Origin: Streptomyces zingiberis
GTDB taxonomy: Bacteria; Actinomycetota; Actinomycetes; Streptomycetales; Streptomycetaceae
Assembly (NCBI RefSeq): GCF_012034935.1
Contig: NZ_JAATEN010000029.1
Span: 1 to 64,000 of the forward strand
Direction: 5' to 3'
DNA: 64,000 nt
Shown here: piece after piece, positions 54,313 through 62,466 of the stretch
Position numbering within the stretch: position 1 is the first letter of the stretch
How the letters are laid out: every line of letters starts with the position of its first letter
Notes under the pieces: generated by a model
Databases searched by the model: none
Told to the model about the DNA's origin: nothing
What the model saw: only the letters and a program-made list of their open reading frames with translations
Translations under genes and position numbers: made by a program

Positions 54313-55422
54313 ATGACGGTTCTGCCCGCACTTCCGCCAGCGAAGGCCGCGCTCGACGGCCTGGCGATCGACTACGTCGAGTTGTACGTCGAGGACCTGG
54401 AGCCGGCGGTGTCCGGCTGGGTGGACGGCTACGGCTTCACGGTCGTCGGGACCCGCGGGTCCGGCGGCTCGCGCGGCGCCGCCCTGCGCCAGGGGCGGAC
54501 GACCCTGGTGGTCACCGCGGCGGACTCCGCCTCCCACCCCGCCTCGTCCTACGTCGCCACGCACGGCGAGGGGGTGGCCGACATCGCGCTGCGCACCACC
54601 GACGTGGCCGGGGCCTTCGCGGCGGCGGTGGCGGCGGGCGCCCGTCCCGTCCGGGAGCCGGCCCGGCACGGCGGCGGTCAGCCCGCGGTCACCGCCGCCG
54701 TGGGCGGGTTCGGGGACGTGGTGCACACCCTCGTCGAACGCGCCCCCGGTGAGGGTCCCGGCCTGCCGCCCGGCTTCGTCCCCGTACCGGGCGCCGCGGA
54801 GTCGCCCGCCACCGGGGTGGGGCTGCTCGACGTCGACCACATCGCGGTCTGCCTGGACGCCGGCGACCTGGTGGGGACCGCCCGCTTCTACGAACGCGCC
54901 CTGGGCTTCCGGGAGATCTACGCCGAGCGGATCGAAGTCGGCGTGCAGGCGATGGAGTCCAAGGTGGTGCAGAGCGCGGGGGCCGGGGCGGTGACCCTCA
55001 CGCTGATCGAGCCGGACCCGCGGTCCCAGCCGGGGCAGATCGACGACTTCCTCAAGGGCCACCACGGGCCGGGCGTCCAGCATCTGGCCTTCTCCAGCGC
55101 GGACGCCGTGGGCGCGGTGCGCGCGCTGGCCGGCCGCGGGGTGGCGTTCCTGCGCACCCCCGGCACCTACTACGACCTGCTGGGCGAGCGGATCGGGCTG
55201 CGCACCCACACCCTGGAGGACCTGCGCGCCACCCACCTCCTCGTGGACGAGGACCACGGCGGCCAGCTCTTCCAGATCTTCACCGCCTCCACGCACCCCC
55301 GGCGTACCCTCTTCCACGAGGTGATCGAGCGTCAGGGCGCCCGCACCTTCGGCAGCGCCAACATCAAGGCGCTGTACGAGGCTGTGGAGCTGGAGCGGAC
55401 GGGCCAGCGTGCCCCGCGGTGA
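54313..55422 (+). CDS. hmaS: 4-hydroxymandelate synthase
   Basis: 369 residues, Fe(II) enzyme of the HPPD/HmaS family. The iron ligands are His176 (VDHIAVCLDAG), His257 (GVQHLAFSSADAV) and Glu336 (TLFHEVIERQGARTFGS). The C-terminal end, TFGSANIKALYEAVELERTG, and the body are very close to HmaS of glycopeptide producers as I remember it, more so than to housekeeping HPPD, which has a different tail after FFEVIQR. It turns 4-hydroxyphenylpyruvate into 4-hydroxymandelate. The stop overlaps the hmo start by 14 bases. Confidence 0.93.
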   Translation: MTVLPALPPAKAALDGLAIDYVELYVEDLEPAVSGWVDGYGFTVVGTRGSGGSRGAALRQGRTTLVVTAADSASHPASSYVATHGEGVADIALRTTDVAGAFAAAVAAGARPVREPARHGGGQPAVTAAVGGFGDVVHTLVERAPGEGPGLPPGFVPVPGAAESPATGVGLLDVDHIAVCLDAGDLVGTARFYERALGFREIYAERIEVGVQAMESKVVQSAGAGAVTLTLIEPDPRSQPGQIDDFLKGHHGPGVQHLAFSSADAVGAVRALAGRGVAFLRTPGTYYDLLGERIGLRTHTLEDLRATHLLVDEDHGGQLFQIFTASTHPRRTLFHEVIERQGARTFGSANIKALYEAVELERTGQRAPR

Positions 55423-56599
55423 GACCCCGGCGCCCGCCGCCGCGCCCTCTCCTCCCCCCGCGCGCCGGGACCGGGAGGGCGCGGGCGGTGGCGTGCCGGA
55501 CGGGGACACCCCCGGCGGCACGCTGTGGGACCTGGCGGACGCCGAGCGGGCCGCGGCGGCCGTCCTGCCCGCCGCGGTACGGGACTTCGTCGCGGGCGGC
55601 AGCGGCCGTGAGCGGTCACGGGACGGCAACCAACGCGCCTTCGACCGGCTCCATGTCGTCCCCCGGGTGCTCCGCGACGTCTCCGGCTGCTCCGCGCGGA
55701 GCACCCTGCTGGGCCGGCCGGTGCGGATGCCGGTGGCGGTCGCGCCGGTCGCCTACCAGCGCCTGCTCCACCCCGAGGGGGAGCGGGCCACGGCGCGGGC
55801 GGCGCGGGCGGCCGGGGTGCCCTTCACGGTCGCCACGCTGAGCAGCGTGCCCGTGGAGGAGGTGACGGCGGTGGGCGGCACGGTGTGGTTCCAGCTCTAC
55901 TGGCTGCGGGAGCGGCGCCGCACGCTGGACCTGGTGCGGCGGGCGGAGGACGCCGGCTGCGCCGCGCTGATGGTCACCGTGGACGTGCCGTGGATGGGGC
56001 GGCGCCTGCGGGACGCACGCAACGGGTTCGCCCTGCCGGCCGGGGTGCGCGCCGCGCATCTGGGCGGCGGGGCCTCCTCGGCGCACCGGCCGTCGGCCGG
56101 CTCGGCGGTGGCCGCGCACACCGCGGAGACCTTCTCCCCGGCGGTGACCTGGTCCGACCTGGAGGCGCTGCGCGCCGCGACACGGCTGCCGCTGCTGGTG
56201 AAGGGCGTGCTGGCGCCGGAGGACGCGGCACGGGCCGCCGGGCTCGGCGCCGACGCGGTGGTGGTCTCCAACCACGGCGGGCGCCAGCTCGACGGCGCGG
56301 TGCCGGCCGTGGACGCCCTGCCCGGGGTGGCCGAGGCCGTCGGCGCGTCCGGCACCCCGTGTGAGGTGCTGGTCGACGGCGGGGTGCGCGGCGGGGCGGA
56401 CGTCCTGGCGGCGCTCGCGCTGGGTGCCTCGGGTGTGCTGGTGGGGCGCCCGCCCGCGTGGGGGCTGGCGGCCGCCGGTGAGGCGGGGGTCCGGCGGGTG
56501 CTGGACCTGCTCGCGGACGAGGTGCGGGACGCGCTGGGGCTGGCCGGCTGCGCCCGGGTGGCCCAGGCGCGGGAGCTGCGGACGGTGCGGGTGCCCTGA
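55409..56599 (+). CDS. hmo: 4-hydroxymandelate oxidase
   Basis: 396 residues from the GTG at 55409, overlapping hmaS. About 35 disordered residues precede the FMN alpha-hydroxyacid oxidase barrel: VAVAPVAYQRLLHPEGE, VWFQLYWLRERRRTLDLV, ALMVTVDVPWMGRR, then LPLLVKGVLAPEDA with the FMN Lys, the catalytic His in VVVSNHGGRQLDG, and the FMN phosphate loop VLVDGGVRGGADVL. It oxidises 4-hydroxymandelate to 4-hydroxyphenylglyoxylate, the substrate of HpgT. Confidence 0.92.
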   Translation: MPRGETPAPAAAPSPPPARRDREGAGGGVPDGDTPGGTLWDLADAERAAAAVLPAAVRDFVAGGSGRERSRDGNQRAFDRLHVVPRVLRDVSGCSARSTLLGRPVRMPVAVAPVAYQRLLHPEGERATARAARAAGVPFTVATLSSVPVEEVTAVGGTVWFQLYWLRERRRTLDLVRRAEDAGCAALMVTVDVPWMGRRLRDARNGFALPAGVRAAHLGGGASSAHRPSAGSAVAAHTAETFSPAVTWSDLEALRAATRLPLLVKGVLAPEDAARAAGLGADAVVVSNHGGRQLDGAVPAVDALPGVAEAVGASGTPCEVLVDGGVRGGADVLAALALGASGVLVGRPPAWGLAAAGEAGVRRVLDLLADEVRDALGLAGCARVAQARELRTVRVP

Positions 56600-56635
56600 G
56601 GGGGCTCCCGCGATCCGCGGCGGGCCGGCGCGGCC

Positions 56636-56672
56636 GGAACGGCCCGGACGGAGTGGCCGTCCGGGCCGTTCC
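56636..56672. terminator. Bidirectional terminator hmo / VOC
   Basis: A perfect 16-bp stem, GGAACGGCCCGGACGG and complement (56636-56651, 56657-56672), with a 5-base loop lies between the convergent hmo and VOC genes. Confidence 0.75.
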
Positions 56673-56786
56673 CGGCCCGCCCGGGCGCTCCGCGCGGGAG
56701 GCTCCGGCGCGCCGCGGGGCCGGTGGGGCCGCGAGGCCGGTAGGTACGCGAGGCCGGTGGGTACGGGGCCGGTGGGTACGGGGCCG

Positions 56787-57191
56787 TCAGTACATCATCC
56801 GCGCGTCGGTGTAGTGCTTGAACTCCAGGAGGTTCCCGGAGGGATCGGTGAGGACCAGGGTGCTGTGCTCCTCGGCGGTCCCCGCGAAGCGGGTGGTGGT
56901 CTCCCGGAACACCGGGACCTCGCGCAGGGCCACCAGCCGCAGCAGGGCGTCGAAGTCGGCGCGGGACCGGAACGTCACGCCGAAGTGGCGGGGGTAGAGA
57001 TGGGGCCGGTCCACGGCGGGCTCGTCCGGGGCGTGGTGGCACACGAGCTGGTCACCGAAGAAGTCGAAGGTGACGCGGTCGTCGCGCCGGCGGGCCAGCG
57101 GGCAGCCCAGCAGGGTGTTGTAGAAGTGCGCGGCGGCGTCCAGGTCACGGGCCGGGACGGCGATGTGGCAGGCGTCGGCGGGGTTTCTCAC
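56787..57191 (-). CDS. VOC-superfamily protein coupled to the ComA-like gene
   Basis: 134 residues from the GTG at 57191, which shares four bases (GTGA) with the stop of the ComA-like gene. Two VOC modules carry a full metal triad: His8 in DACHIAVPARDLDAAAHFYN, the His of YPRHFGVTFRSRADFDALL and the Glu in SGNLLEFKHYTDARMMY. The H/H/E set and the family's LEFK-Y ending resemble extradiol dioxygenases and glyoxalase-like isomerases, so a metal-dependent reaction is plausible. It is the last gene of the long minus-strand operon; a specific step is not known. Confidence 0.82.
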   Translation of the reverse strand: MRNPADACHIAVPARDLDAAAHFYNTLLGCPLARRRDDRVTFDFFGDQLVCHHAPDEPAVDRPHLYPRHFGVTFRSRADFDALLRLVALREVPVFRETTTRFAGTAEEHSTLVLTDPSGNLLEFKHYTDARMMY

Positions 57192-57970
57192 CGGGGGCCT
57201 CCCGCCGGGGCGCCGGGGAGGGAGAGGGTGTCGGAGCGGAGCCCGAGCCGCAGGGTCTCCAGCGCGATGACGTCCGTCAGCGCGATGTTGCCCAGGTTGA
57301 CGTCGCCCCCGACGCGCCGGATGAAGTAGGTCTGCAACTCCTTGGTGGGCGCCTCGAAGACCAGCCGGTCCGCCGGCGGCCCGGCGTCCAGCACGTCCTC
57401 GATGAGGCCGAACCGCACCTCGCCGTCGGCACGGCAGATCCCGCTGGTGCCGCTCTCCCGCGCCTCCAGGATCACCGCCGCCGCGCCGGCGTCCAGGTCG
57501 CGGTGGATCGCGCCGAGCCACTGGCTGGGGGCGAACGTCTCCGAGCGGCGCGGGTCCTTGAAGCCCACCTCGGAGACGACGGTGAAGTCCGCCGCCAGGC
57601 GGGTGATGCACCGGGCCTTCTCCGCGGGGTCGAGGTCGATGGTGCCGTCGGACACCTCGACGTGGCCGCAGCCCCGCTCCAGGCACAGGGCGCGGTACTC
57701 CTCGAACCGGCCCTGCAGGACGTGGATCTCGAAGAGGGTGCCACCGAACATGTAGGGGACGCCGTGCTGCCGCAGGGTCTCCGTCTTCTCCTTGAGCCCG
57801 GCGGTGACCAGGGCGGTGCCCCAGCCGAACTTCACCAGGTCGATGAAGTCCGCCGCGCTGGCGACGGCGTCCTCGAACCAGCGGACCGGGGCCCCGTTGT
57901 CGATGACCATCGTCAGCCCCTTGGTGCGCGGTTTGGCCGCGCGGGCGGGCAACTCCAGTGAATGCGTCAT
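57188..57970 (-). CDS. Phosphosulfolactate synthase (ComA)-like protein
   Basis: 260 residues, the length of ComA, with AGGAGGAG about nine bases before the ATG. The (beta/alpha)8 family motifs are DFIDLVKFGWGTAL (about 41-54), VPYMFGGTLFE, FTVVSEVGFKDP (129-140), VILEARESGTSGI (166-178), VFEAPTKELQTYFI and DVNLGNIALTD (223-233). ComA adds sulfite to phosphoenolpyruvate to give (2R)-phospho-3-sulfolactate in coenzyme M synthesis. The lysine of the KD pair (Lys138), thought to be the general acid in the archaeal enzyme, is kept, but the family's usual KKD reads FKD. Streptomyces do not make coenzyme M, so here it probably builds a sulfonate or another PEP-derived unit for the metabolite. Confidence 0.87.
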   Translation of the reverse strand: MTHSLELPARAAKPRTKGLTMVIDNGAPVRWFEDAVASAADFIDLVKFGWGTALVTAGLKEKTETLRQHGVPYMFGGTLFEIHVLQGRFEEYRALCLERGCGHVEVSDGTIDLDPAEKARCITRLAADFTVVSEVGFKDPRRSETFAPSQWLGAIHRDLDAGAAAVILEARESGTSGICRADGEVRFGLIEDVLDAGPPADRLVFEAPTKELQTYFIRRVGGDVNLGNIALTDVIALETLRLGLRSDTLSLPGAPAGGPR

Positions 57971-58071
57971 GGCGGCGGACTCCTCCTGTGCGGTGGTGTG
58001 GCGGGCGGCGCCCGGTGGGACGGTCCCCGGGCGGACGGCCCGGACGGACGGACAGCAGGCCGGCCGGGCCG

Positions 58072-59496
58072 TCAGCTACGGCGCTCCGCGGCCAGCCGGC
58101 GCTTGAGAACCTTGCCGAGGGCGTTGCGGGGCAGGGCCTCCACGGTGTGGATCTCCTGCGGCAGCTTGTACGGGGCGAGCCGGGCGGCGAGGAAGGCGGT
58201 GAGTTCCGCCCGGTCCAGCCGGCCGCCCGTCACCACCCAGGCGGCGACGCGCTGTCCCAGCCGGTCGTCGGGGAGGCCGAGGACGGCCGCCTCGGCAACG
58301 CCCGGATGGTCGAGGAGAGCGTCCTCGACCTCACCCGCGCCCACCCGGTAGCCCCCGCTCTTGATCAGGTCGGTGTGGGCGCGGCCGGTGACGCGGAGGG
58401 TGCCGTCGGGCAGCCACTCCCCCAGGTCCCCGGTGGCGAACCAGCCGCCGGGGCCCGTGGCGGGGCCGCGCCCCAGATAGCCGGAGAACAGGCCGTCGCC
58501 ACGGACCAGGATCTCGCCACCGGCCTCCGCCCGTTCCCCGGCGCCCGCGCCAGCCCGGCTTCCGCCGCACCCGGCCCGCGGTTCCGCACCGTCCCCGATC
58601 CCCGGTTCCGCGCCGTGCGGGGCCAGCCGGACCCGCGTGCCCGGCAGGGGACGCCCCACCGAGCGCGGATCGACCGGCACCCGGGTGTCCTCGGCCCGCG
58701 GGGAGGCGATGACCAGGGTCTCCGTCATCGCGTAACGGTTGAGGACGTGGTGTCCGCAGTGGTGGTGCACGCGCTCGGCCACCCTGCGGGGCAGGACGTC
58801 GGCGCCGGAGACCAGCAGCCGGGCCGCGCGCAGCTCGGCGAGGTCGGCCGCGCCGAGCGAGCCCCACAGCGCCGGGACCCCGAAGTACAGGGTGCCGCCG
58901 GGCACGGCGCGCAGACAGTGGCCGGTGTGGGTGAGGGAGCAGCCGAGGCGGAGCGGGCCGAGCCCGCCGAACACCAGCCCGTGGACATGGGAGAAGGGCA
59001 GGGCGTGGACGAGGTGGTCCTCCGGGGTCCACCGCCACAGCCCCGCCAGCGCGTCGAGGTTGGCGGCGATCGCGCGGCGCGGGATGACGGCGCCCTTCGG
59101 CGGTCCGGTGGAACCGGAGGTGTAGAGGATGAGCGCCGGTTCCCCGTCCGGCGGCGGGTCGGGGGGCGGGTCCCCACGGCGGACGAGTGCGGGCCGGTCC
59201 AGGACGAGGTCCACCCGGGCGTCGCGGAGGATGTGCTCGCGCTCCGCCGGCCCGGCGGCCGGGGTGAGCGGGACGGCCGCCGCGCCGGCGGCCAGGACGC
59301 CGGCCACCGCGACGAGGGTGGAGAGTTCCGGGTGGGCGGTGACCGCCACCCGGCGCGCCCCGCTCACCTCGCGGGCCACCCCGCCCACCGCGGCGGCCAG
59401 TTCGCCGCCCGCCAGCCGCTCGCCGGCCACCTCGATCCGGGCCGCGCCGGCGTGGAGCGCCGGCAGCAGCCCGGTGGCGGTACAGTCCCCGGTCAT
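58072..59496 (-). CDS. MatB-like acyl-activating enzyme (AMP-forming ligase)
   Basis: 474 residues of the ANL superfamily. A3-type P-loop YTSGSTGPPKG (125-135), then ALPFSHVHGLVFGGLGPLRL, ARLLVSGADVLP (225-236), the A5 motif LNRYAMTETLV, A7 GGWFATGDLGEW, the A8 hinge TDLIKSGGYRVGAGEVEDAL and the A10 Lys in PRNALGKVLKRRL. The order and wording follow malonyl-CoA synthetase MatB of S. coelicolor closely. The Arg in the carboxylate-binding ARLLVSG segment is retained, but the adjoining SGSAALP is SGADVLP, so a dicarboxylate-like but altered substrate is likely. It follows the carrier-protein gene by nine bases, suggesting loading of that carrier. Confidence 0.85.
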   Translation of the reverse strand: MTGDCTATGLLPALHAGAARIEVAGERLAGGELAAAVGGVAREVSGARRVAVTAHPELSTLVAVAGVLAAGAAAVPLTPAAGPAEREHILRDARVDLVLDRPALVRRGDPPPDPPPDGEPALILYTSGSTGPPKGAVIPRRAIAANLDALAGLWRWTPEDHLVHALPFSHVHGLVFGGLGPLRLGCSLTHTGHCLRAVPGGTLYFGVPALWGSLGAADLAELRAARLLVSGADVLPRRVAERVHHHCGHHVLNRYAMTETLVIASPRAEDTRVPVDPRSVGRPLPGTRVRLAPHGAEPGIGDGAEPRAGCGGSRAGAGAGERAEAGGEILVRGDGLFSGYLGRGPATGPGGWFATGDLGEWLPDGTLRVTGRAHTDLIKSGGYRVGAGEVEDALLDHPGVAEAAVLGLPDDRLGQRVAAWVVTGGRLDRAELTAFLAARLAPYKLPQEIHTVEALPRNALGKVLKRRLAAERRS

Positions 59497-59505
59497 CTCC
59501 GCCGC

Positions 59506-59847
59506 CTAGGCGCCGGTGCCGGCGGCCGGGGTGGCCGGCGCGCGGCCGTCCGGTCCGGCCGGGCCGTCCGGTCCGGAGGGCCGGTGGTTCGCCACGAGGC
59601 CGGCGACCATCGTCACGAAGGCGCCCAGGGTGGGGTGGTCCCAGATGTCCCGGGTGCCGTTCAGCTCCAGCCCGTAGACGTCCTCCACGGCACCGATCAT
59701 GTGCAGTGCGGCCAGGGAGTGGCCACCGAGCGCGAAGAAGTCGTCCTCGTCGGACGCCGACTCCACGGCGAGCGCCTCACACCACAGCGGTGCGACGGTC
59801 TCCCGCACCGCCGCGCGCGTGTCCGGGCACGCCGCTGAACTCTCCAT
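59506..59847 (-). CDS. Discrete carrier protein (PCP/ACP)
   Basis: 113 residues. The phosphopantetheine site is FFALGGHSLAALHMIGAVED with Ser44, the GGHS form of peptidyl carrier proteins. Four-helix features, VAPLWCEALAVESASDEDDF before it and DIWDHPTLGAFVTMVAGLV after, are complete. The final 25 residues are a disordered Pro/Gly/Asp tail. It is free-standing, not part of an NRPS, and lies between a P450 gene and the MatB-like ligase, so it probably carries the unit that the ligase activates. Confidence 0.92.
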   Translation of the reverse strand: MESSAACPDTRAAVRETVAPLWCEALAVESASDEDDFFALGGHSLAALHMIGAVEDVYGLELNGTRDIWDHPTLGAFVTMVAGLVANHRPSGPDGPAGPDGRAPATPAAGTGA

Positions 59848-59933
59848 GTGCTTCTCCTTCGTGTTCTCCGTGCCCCTCGTGCTGCCGGTACCGCTCGCGC
59901 TCGTTGTGCTGGTCGTGCTGCTCGTGCTGCTCG

Positions 59934-59969
59934 CCGTCCGCTCCGTCCGCTCCGTCCGCTCCGTCCGCT
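59934..59969. repeat. 9-bp tandem repeat upstream of the carrier gene
   Basis: CCGTCCGCT occurs four times without error within the 235-bp gap (59848-60082) between the P450 and carrier genes. The gap contains no gene; a CTCGTGCTG repeat lies at its other side. Confidence 0.9.
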
Positions 59970-60082
59970 CCGCTCACGCCGTCCGCGCCGCCCGCGGATC
60001 CGCGGTGGTCACCGGGCGCCTCCCGTCCCTCCTCCCCTCCGTCCCGGAGAGCCGCCGCCCGCCGGCCGGCCGGGGCCGGCCG

Positions 60083-61282
60083 TCACCAGGTCACCGGCAG
60101 GGTCTCGACGCCGTGGGCGAGGGCGTGGGCCCGGAACGGCACCTCCCCGGCCGGAACGGCGAGGGCGAGCCGGGAGAAGCGGCGCAGCAGCGCCGGGTAG
60201 GCGATCCGCAGCTCCAGCCGGGCCAGCGCGGCGCCCAGGCAGTGGTGGACGCCGTGGCCGAAGGCGAGGTGGGGGGCCGGCTCGCGGGTGATGTCGAACC
60301 GGTCGGGGCCCTCCAGCAGGGCGGGGTCCCGGTTGGCCGTGGGGAGGGAGCAGATGAGGTGCTCCCCGGCGCGGATGAGCCGCCCGCCGACGGTGACGTC
60401 CGTCAGCGCGGTGCGCGGGGTGGGCGCGTGCGGCACCGTCAGATAGCGCAGGAGTTCGTCGACGGCACCGTCCACGGCCTCCGGGTCGTCGCGGACCGCG
60501 GCGAGCTGCTCCGGGTGGCCGAGCAGGACGAGGGTGCCGAGGCCGAGCATCCCGGAGACGTTGTCCAGGCCGGCGAGGACCAGCAGCACGCAGACGCCCC
60601 GCAGTTCGCGGTCGGTGACCTCCTCGCCGTGGTCGCGGACGAGGGCGCCCAGAAAGCCGTCGTCGGGGGTGGCCCGGGCGCGGCGCACCATCCCTTCGAG
60701 CCGGCGGGAGAGGGCCTCGCCGGCGTCGGCCCGCCGCTGCCGGCTCCGGGTGGGTCCGAGGAAGGCGTGGCAGCGGCGGAGGAAGCCGGCGCGGTCGTCG
60801 CGGGGCACTCCGAGGAGTGCGCAGAGGACCCCGCCGGCGAGCGGCGTGGCGAAGCGTGCCATGAGGTCGGCCGGGGGCCCGGCGCGTTCCACGGCGTCCA
60901 GGCAGGAGCCGGTGATCCGTTCGACGAGGGGTTCCAGACGCCGTATCCGGCGCCCGGTGAACTCGGGGGTGAGGATCTTCCGCAGCCGGGTGTGCTCGGG
61001 CGGGTCGTAGTCCATGAGCTGGCCGACCATCGCGTCGGGCCGCTCACCGGAGGGCGCCCCGGACGGGGAGCCGAAGCGGCGCCGGGTGGAGAAGCGGACG
61101 TGGTCGCCGAGGACCTGGCGCACCTCGGCGTGGCCGGTGACCAGCCAGACGGGCACGCCGCCGGTCCCGGGACCCACGTCGATCCGGGTGACCGGTGCCC
61201 GTGCGGCGAGCCGGCGCAGTTCCGCGGCGGGACCGAAGCGGTCCCGGCGGGTGTACACGGGCGGGGATCCGGTGGAGGTCAC
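60083..61282 (-). CDS. Cytochrome P450, glycopeptide Oxy-like
   Basis: 399 residues from a GTG at 61282. The heme loop is LAFGHGVHHCLGAALARLEL (Cys348), ExxR is DELLRYL (276-279), and the I-helix is VLLVLAGLDNVSGML (residues 231-245), where the usual Thr that activates O2 is Asn241. That Thr-to-Asn change and the PRDD motif (160-163, LLGVPRDDRAGFL) are features reported for vancomycin-type OxyB enzymes that cross-link aromatic side chains on NRPS-bound peptides. It lies five bases after the other P450. Which bond it forms is unknown. Confidence 0.9.
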   Translation of the reverse strand: MTSTGSPPVYTRRDRFGPAAELRRLAARAPVTRIDVGPGTGGVPVWLVTGHAEVRQVLGDHVRFSTRRRFGSPSGAPSGERPDAMVGQLMDYDPPEHTRLRKILTPEFTGRRIRRLEPLVERITGSCLDAVERAGPPADLMARFATPLAGGVLCALLGVPRDDRAGFLRRCHAFLGPTRSRQRRADAGEALSRRLEGMVRRARATPDDGFLGALVRDHGEEVTDRELRGVCVLLVLAGLDNVSGMLGLGTLVLLGHPEQLAAVRDDPEAVDGAVDELLRYLTVPHAPTPRTALTDVTVGGRLIRAGEHLICSLPTANRDPALLEGPDRFDITREPAPHLAFGHGVHHCLGAALARLELRIAYPALLRRFSRLALAVPAGEVPFRAHALAHGVETLPVTW

Positions 61283-61287
61283 GGCAC

Positions 61288-62457
61288 CTACCAGGCGAGG
61301 GGGAGGGCGTCCAGGCCGTACGGGGCCTGCGGGCGGAAGCGGATCTCCTCCGGCGGGACGGCGAGGCGCAGCGCGGGGAAGCGGCGCAGCACCGCCGGGT
61401 AGGCGGCCCGCAGCTCCATGCGGACGAGGGCGGCGCCCACGCAGTGGTGGACGCCGTGCCCCAGGGCGAGGTGCGGGGCGGGCTCACGGGTGATGTCGAG
61501 CCGGCCGGGATCCGCTCCGGGCGCCGGTACCCGGTTGGCCGCCAGCAGGGAACAGGCCACGCGGTCACCGGCCTTGATCTCCCGTCCGGCCAGGGTCACG
61601 TCGGCGCGGGCGACGCGGGGTGAGGCGGTGGGGATGACGGAAAGGTGGCGGATGAGTTCCTCGGCCGCCCGCTCGGTGAGGCCGGGCCGGGAGCGGAGCA
61701 GGGCGAGCTGCGCGGGGTGCTCCAGCAGGGCGAGCACGCCCAGGCCCAGCATGCTGGCCATGTTCTCCACGCCGGAGCCCATGACGAAGGCGCTGAGGCC
61801 GACGAGTTCCTCGTCGCCGATGTCCCGCCCGTGGTCGCGCACGATCCGGCCCAGCAGGTCCTCGCCCGGGTCGCGGCGCTTGCGCGCGACGAGCCGGGCC
61901 ATGTAGGCGAGGTAGGCGGCGCCGGCCTGGACCTGGAGCCGCCGGCCGCGGAAGGCCGGGCGGCTGACCTTGAGGACCCGGGCCAGCTCGGCCCGGTCGT
62001 CGCGGGGGACGCCGAACAGCTCGCACATCACCAGGCCGGGCACCGTCCAGGCGACGTGGCGCATGAAGTCGCCCGGGGGGCCGTCCTTCTCCAGGGCGTC
62101 CAGGCAGTCCTCGACGATGCCGGTCACGGCGGGTTCGAGGGCGCGCATCCGGCGGTGGGTGAACTCGGGGGTGAGCATCGTCCGCAGCCGGGCGTGGTCC
62201 GGCGGATCGTACTGGATGAGGTTGCCCGGCTGGGCGGGCCGCCGGCCGTCCCCGCCGCCGGCGGCGAGGGCGGTGGAGAACCGCTCCGCGTCCCCGAGGA
62301 CGGCCCGCACCTCCTCGGCCCCGGTGACGAGCCAGCCCGGGGCCGCTCCGGGCCCATCCCCGGGGAGCGGGGTGACGCGGTGCGCGCGGCCGAGTTCCGG
62401 CAGCGGGTCCAGCCGGTCCCGCCGGTTGTGCGGGGAGACCTCCGAGGGCCGTGCCAT
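61288..62457 (-). CDS. Cytochrome P450, second glycopeptide Oxy-like enzyme
   Basis: 389 residues. The heme loop is LALGHGVHHCVGAALVRMEL (Cys339), ExxR is EELIRHL (267-270), and the I-helix is SAFVMGSGVENMASML with Asn232 replacing Thr. PRDD is at 151-154 (LFGVPRDDRAELAR). The enzyme is homologous to its downstream partner but far from identical, as in paired Oxy genes of glycopeptide clusters. The ATG at 62457 lies nine bases after the halogenase stop. Confidence 0.9.
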   Translation of the reverse strand: MARPSEVSPHNRRDRLDPLPELGRAHRVTPLPGDGPGAAPGWLVTGAEEVRAVLGDAERFSTALAAGGGDGRRPAQPGNLIQYDPPDHARLRTMLTPEFTHRRMRALEPAVTGIVEDCLDALEKDGPPGDFMRHVAWTVPGLVMCELFGVPRDDRAELARVLKVSRPAFRGRRLQVQAGAAYLAYMARLVARKRRDPGEDLLGRIVRDHGRDIGDEELVGLSAFVMGSGVENMASMLGLGVLALLEHPAQLALLRSRPGLTERAAEELIRHLSVIPTASPRVARADVTLAGREIKAGDRVACSLLAANRVPAPGADPGRLDITREPAPHLALGHGVHHCVGAALVRMELRAAYPAVLRRFPALRLAVPPEEIRFRPQAPYGLDALPLAW

Positions 62458-62466
62458 GCCCGCCCC

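Noticed and set aside
54313..55422. Housekeeping 4-hydroxyphenylpyruvate dioxygenase
   Set aside because: The sequence follows HmaS through the whole C-terminal part and is coupled to hmo, so HmaS is the better call.
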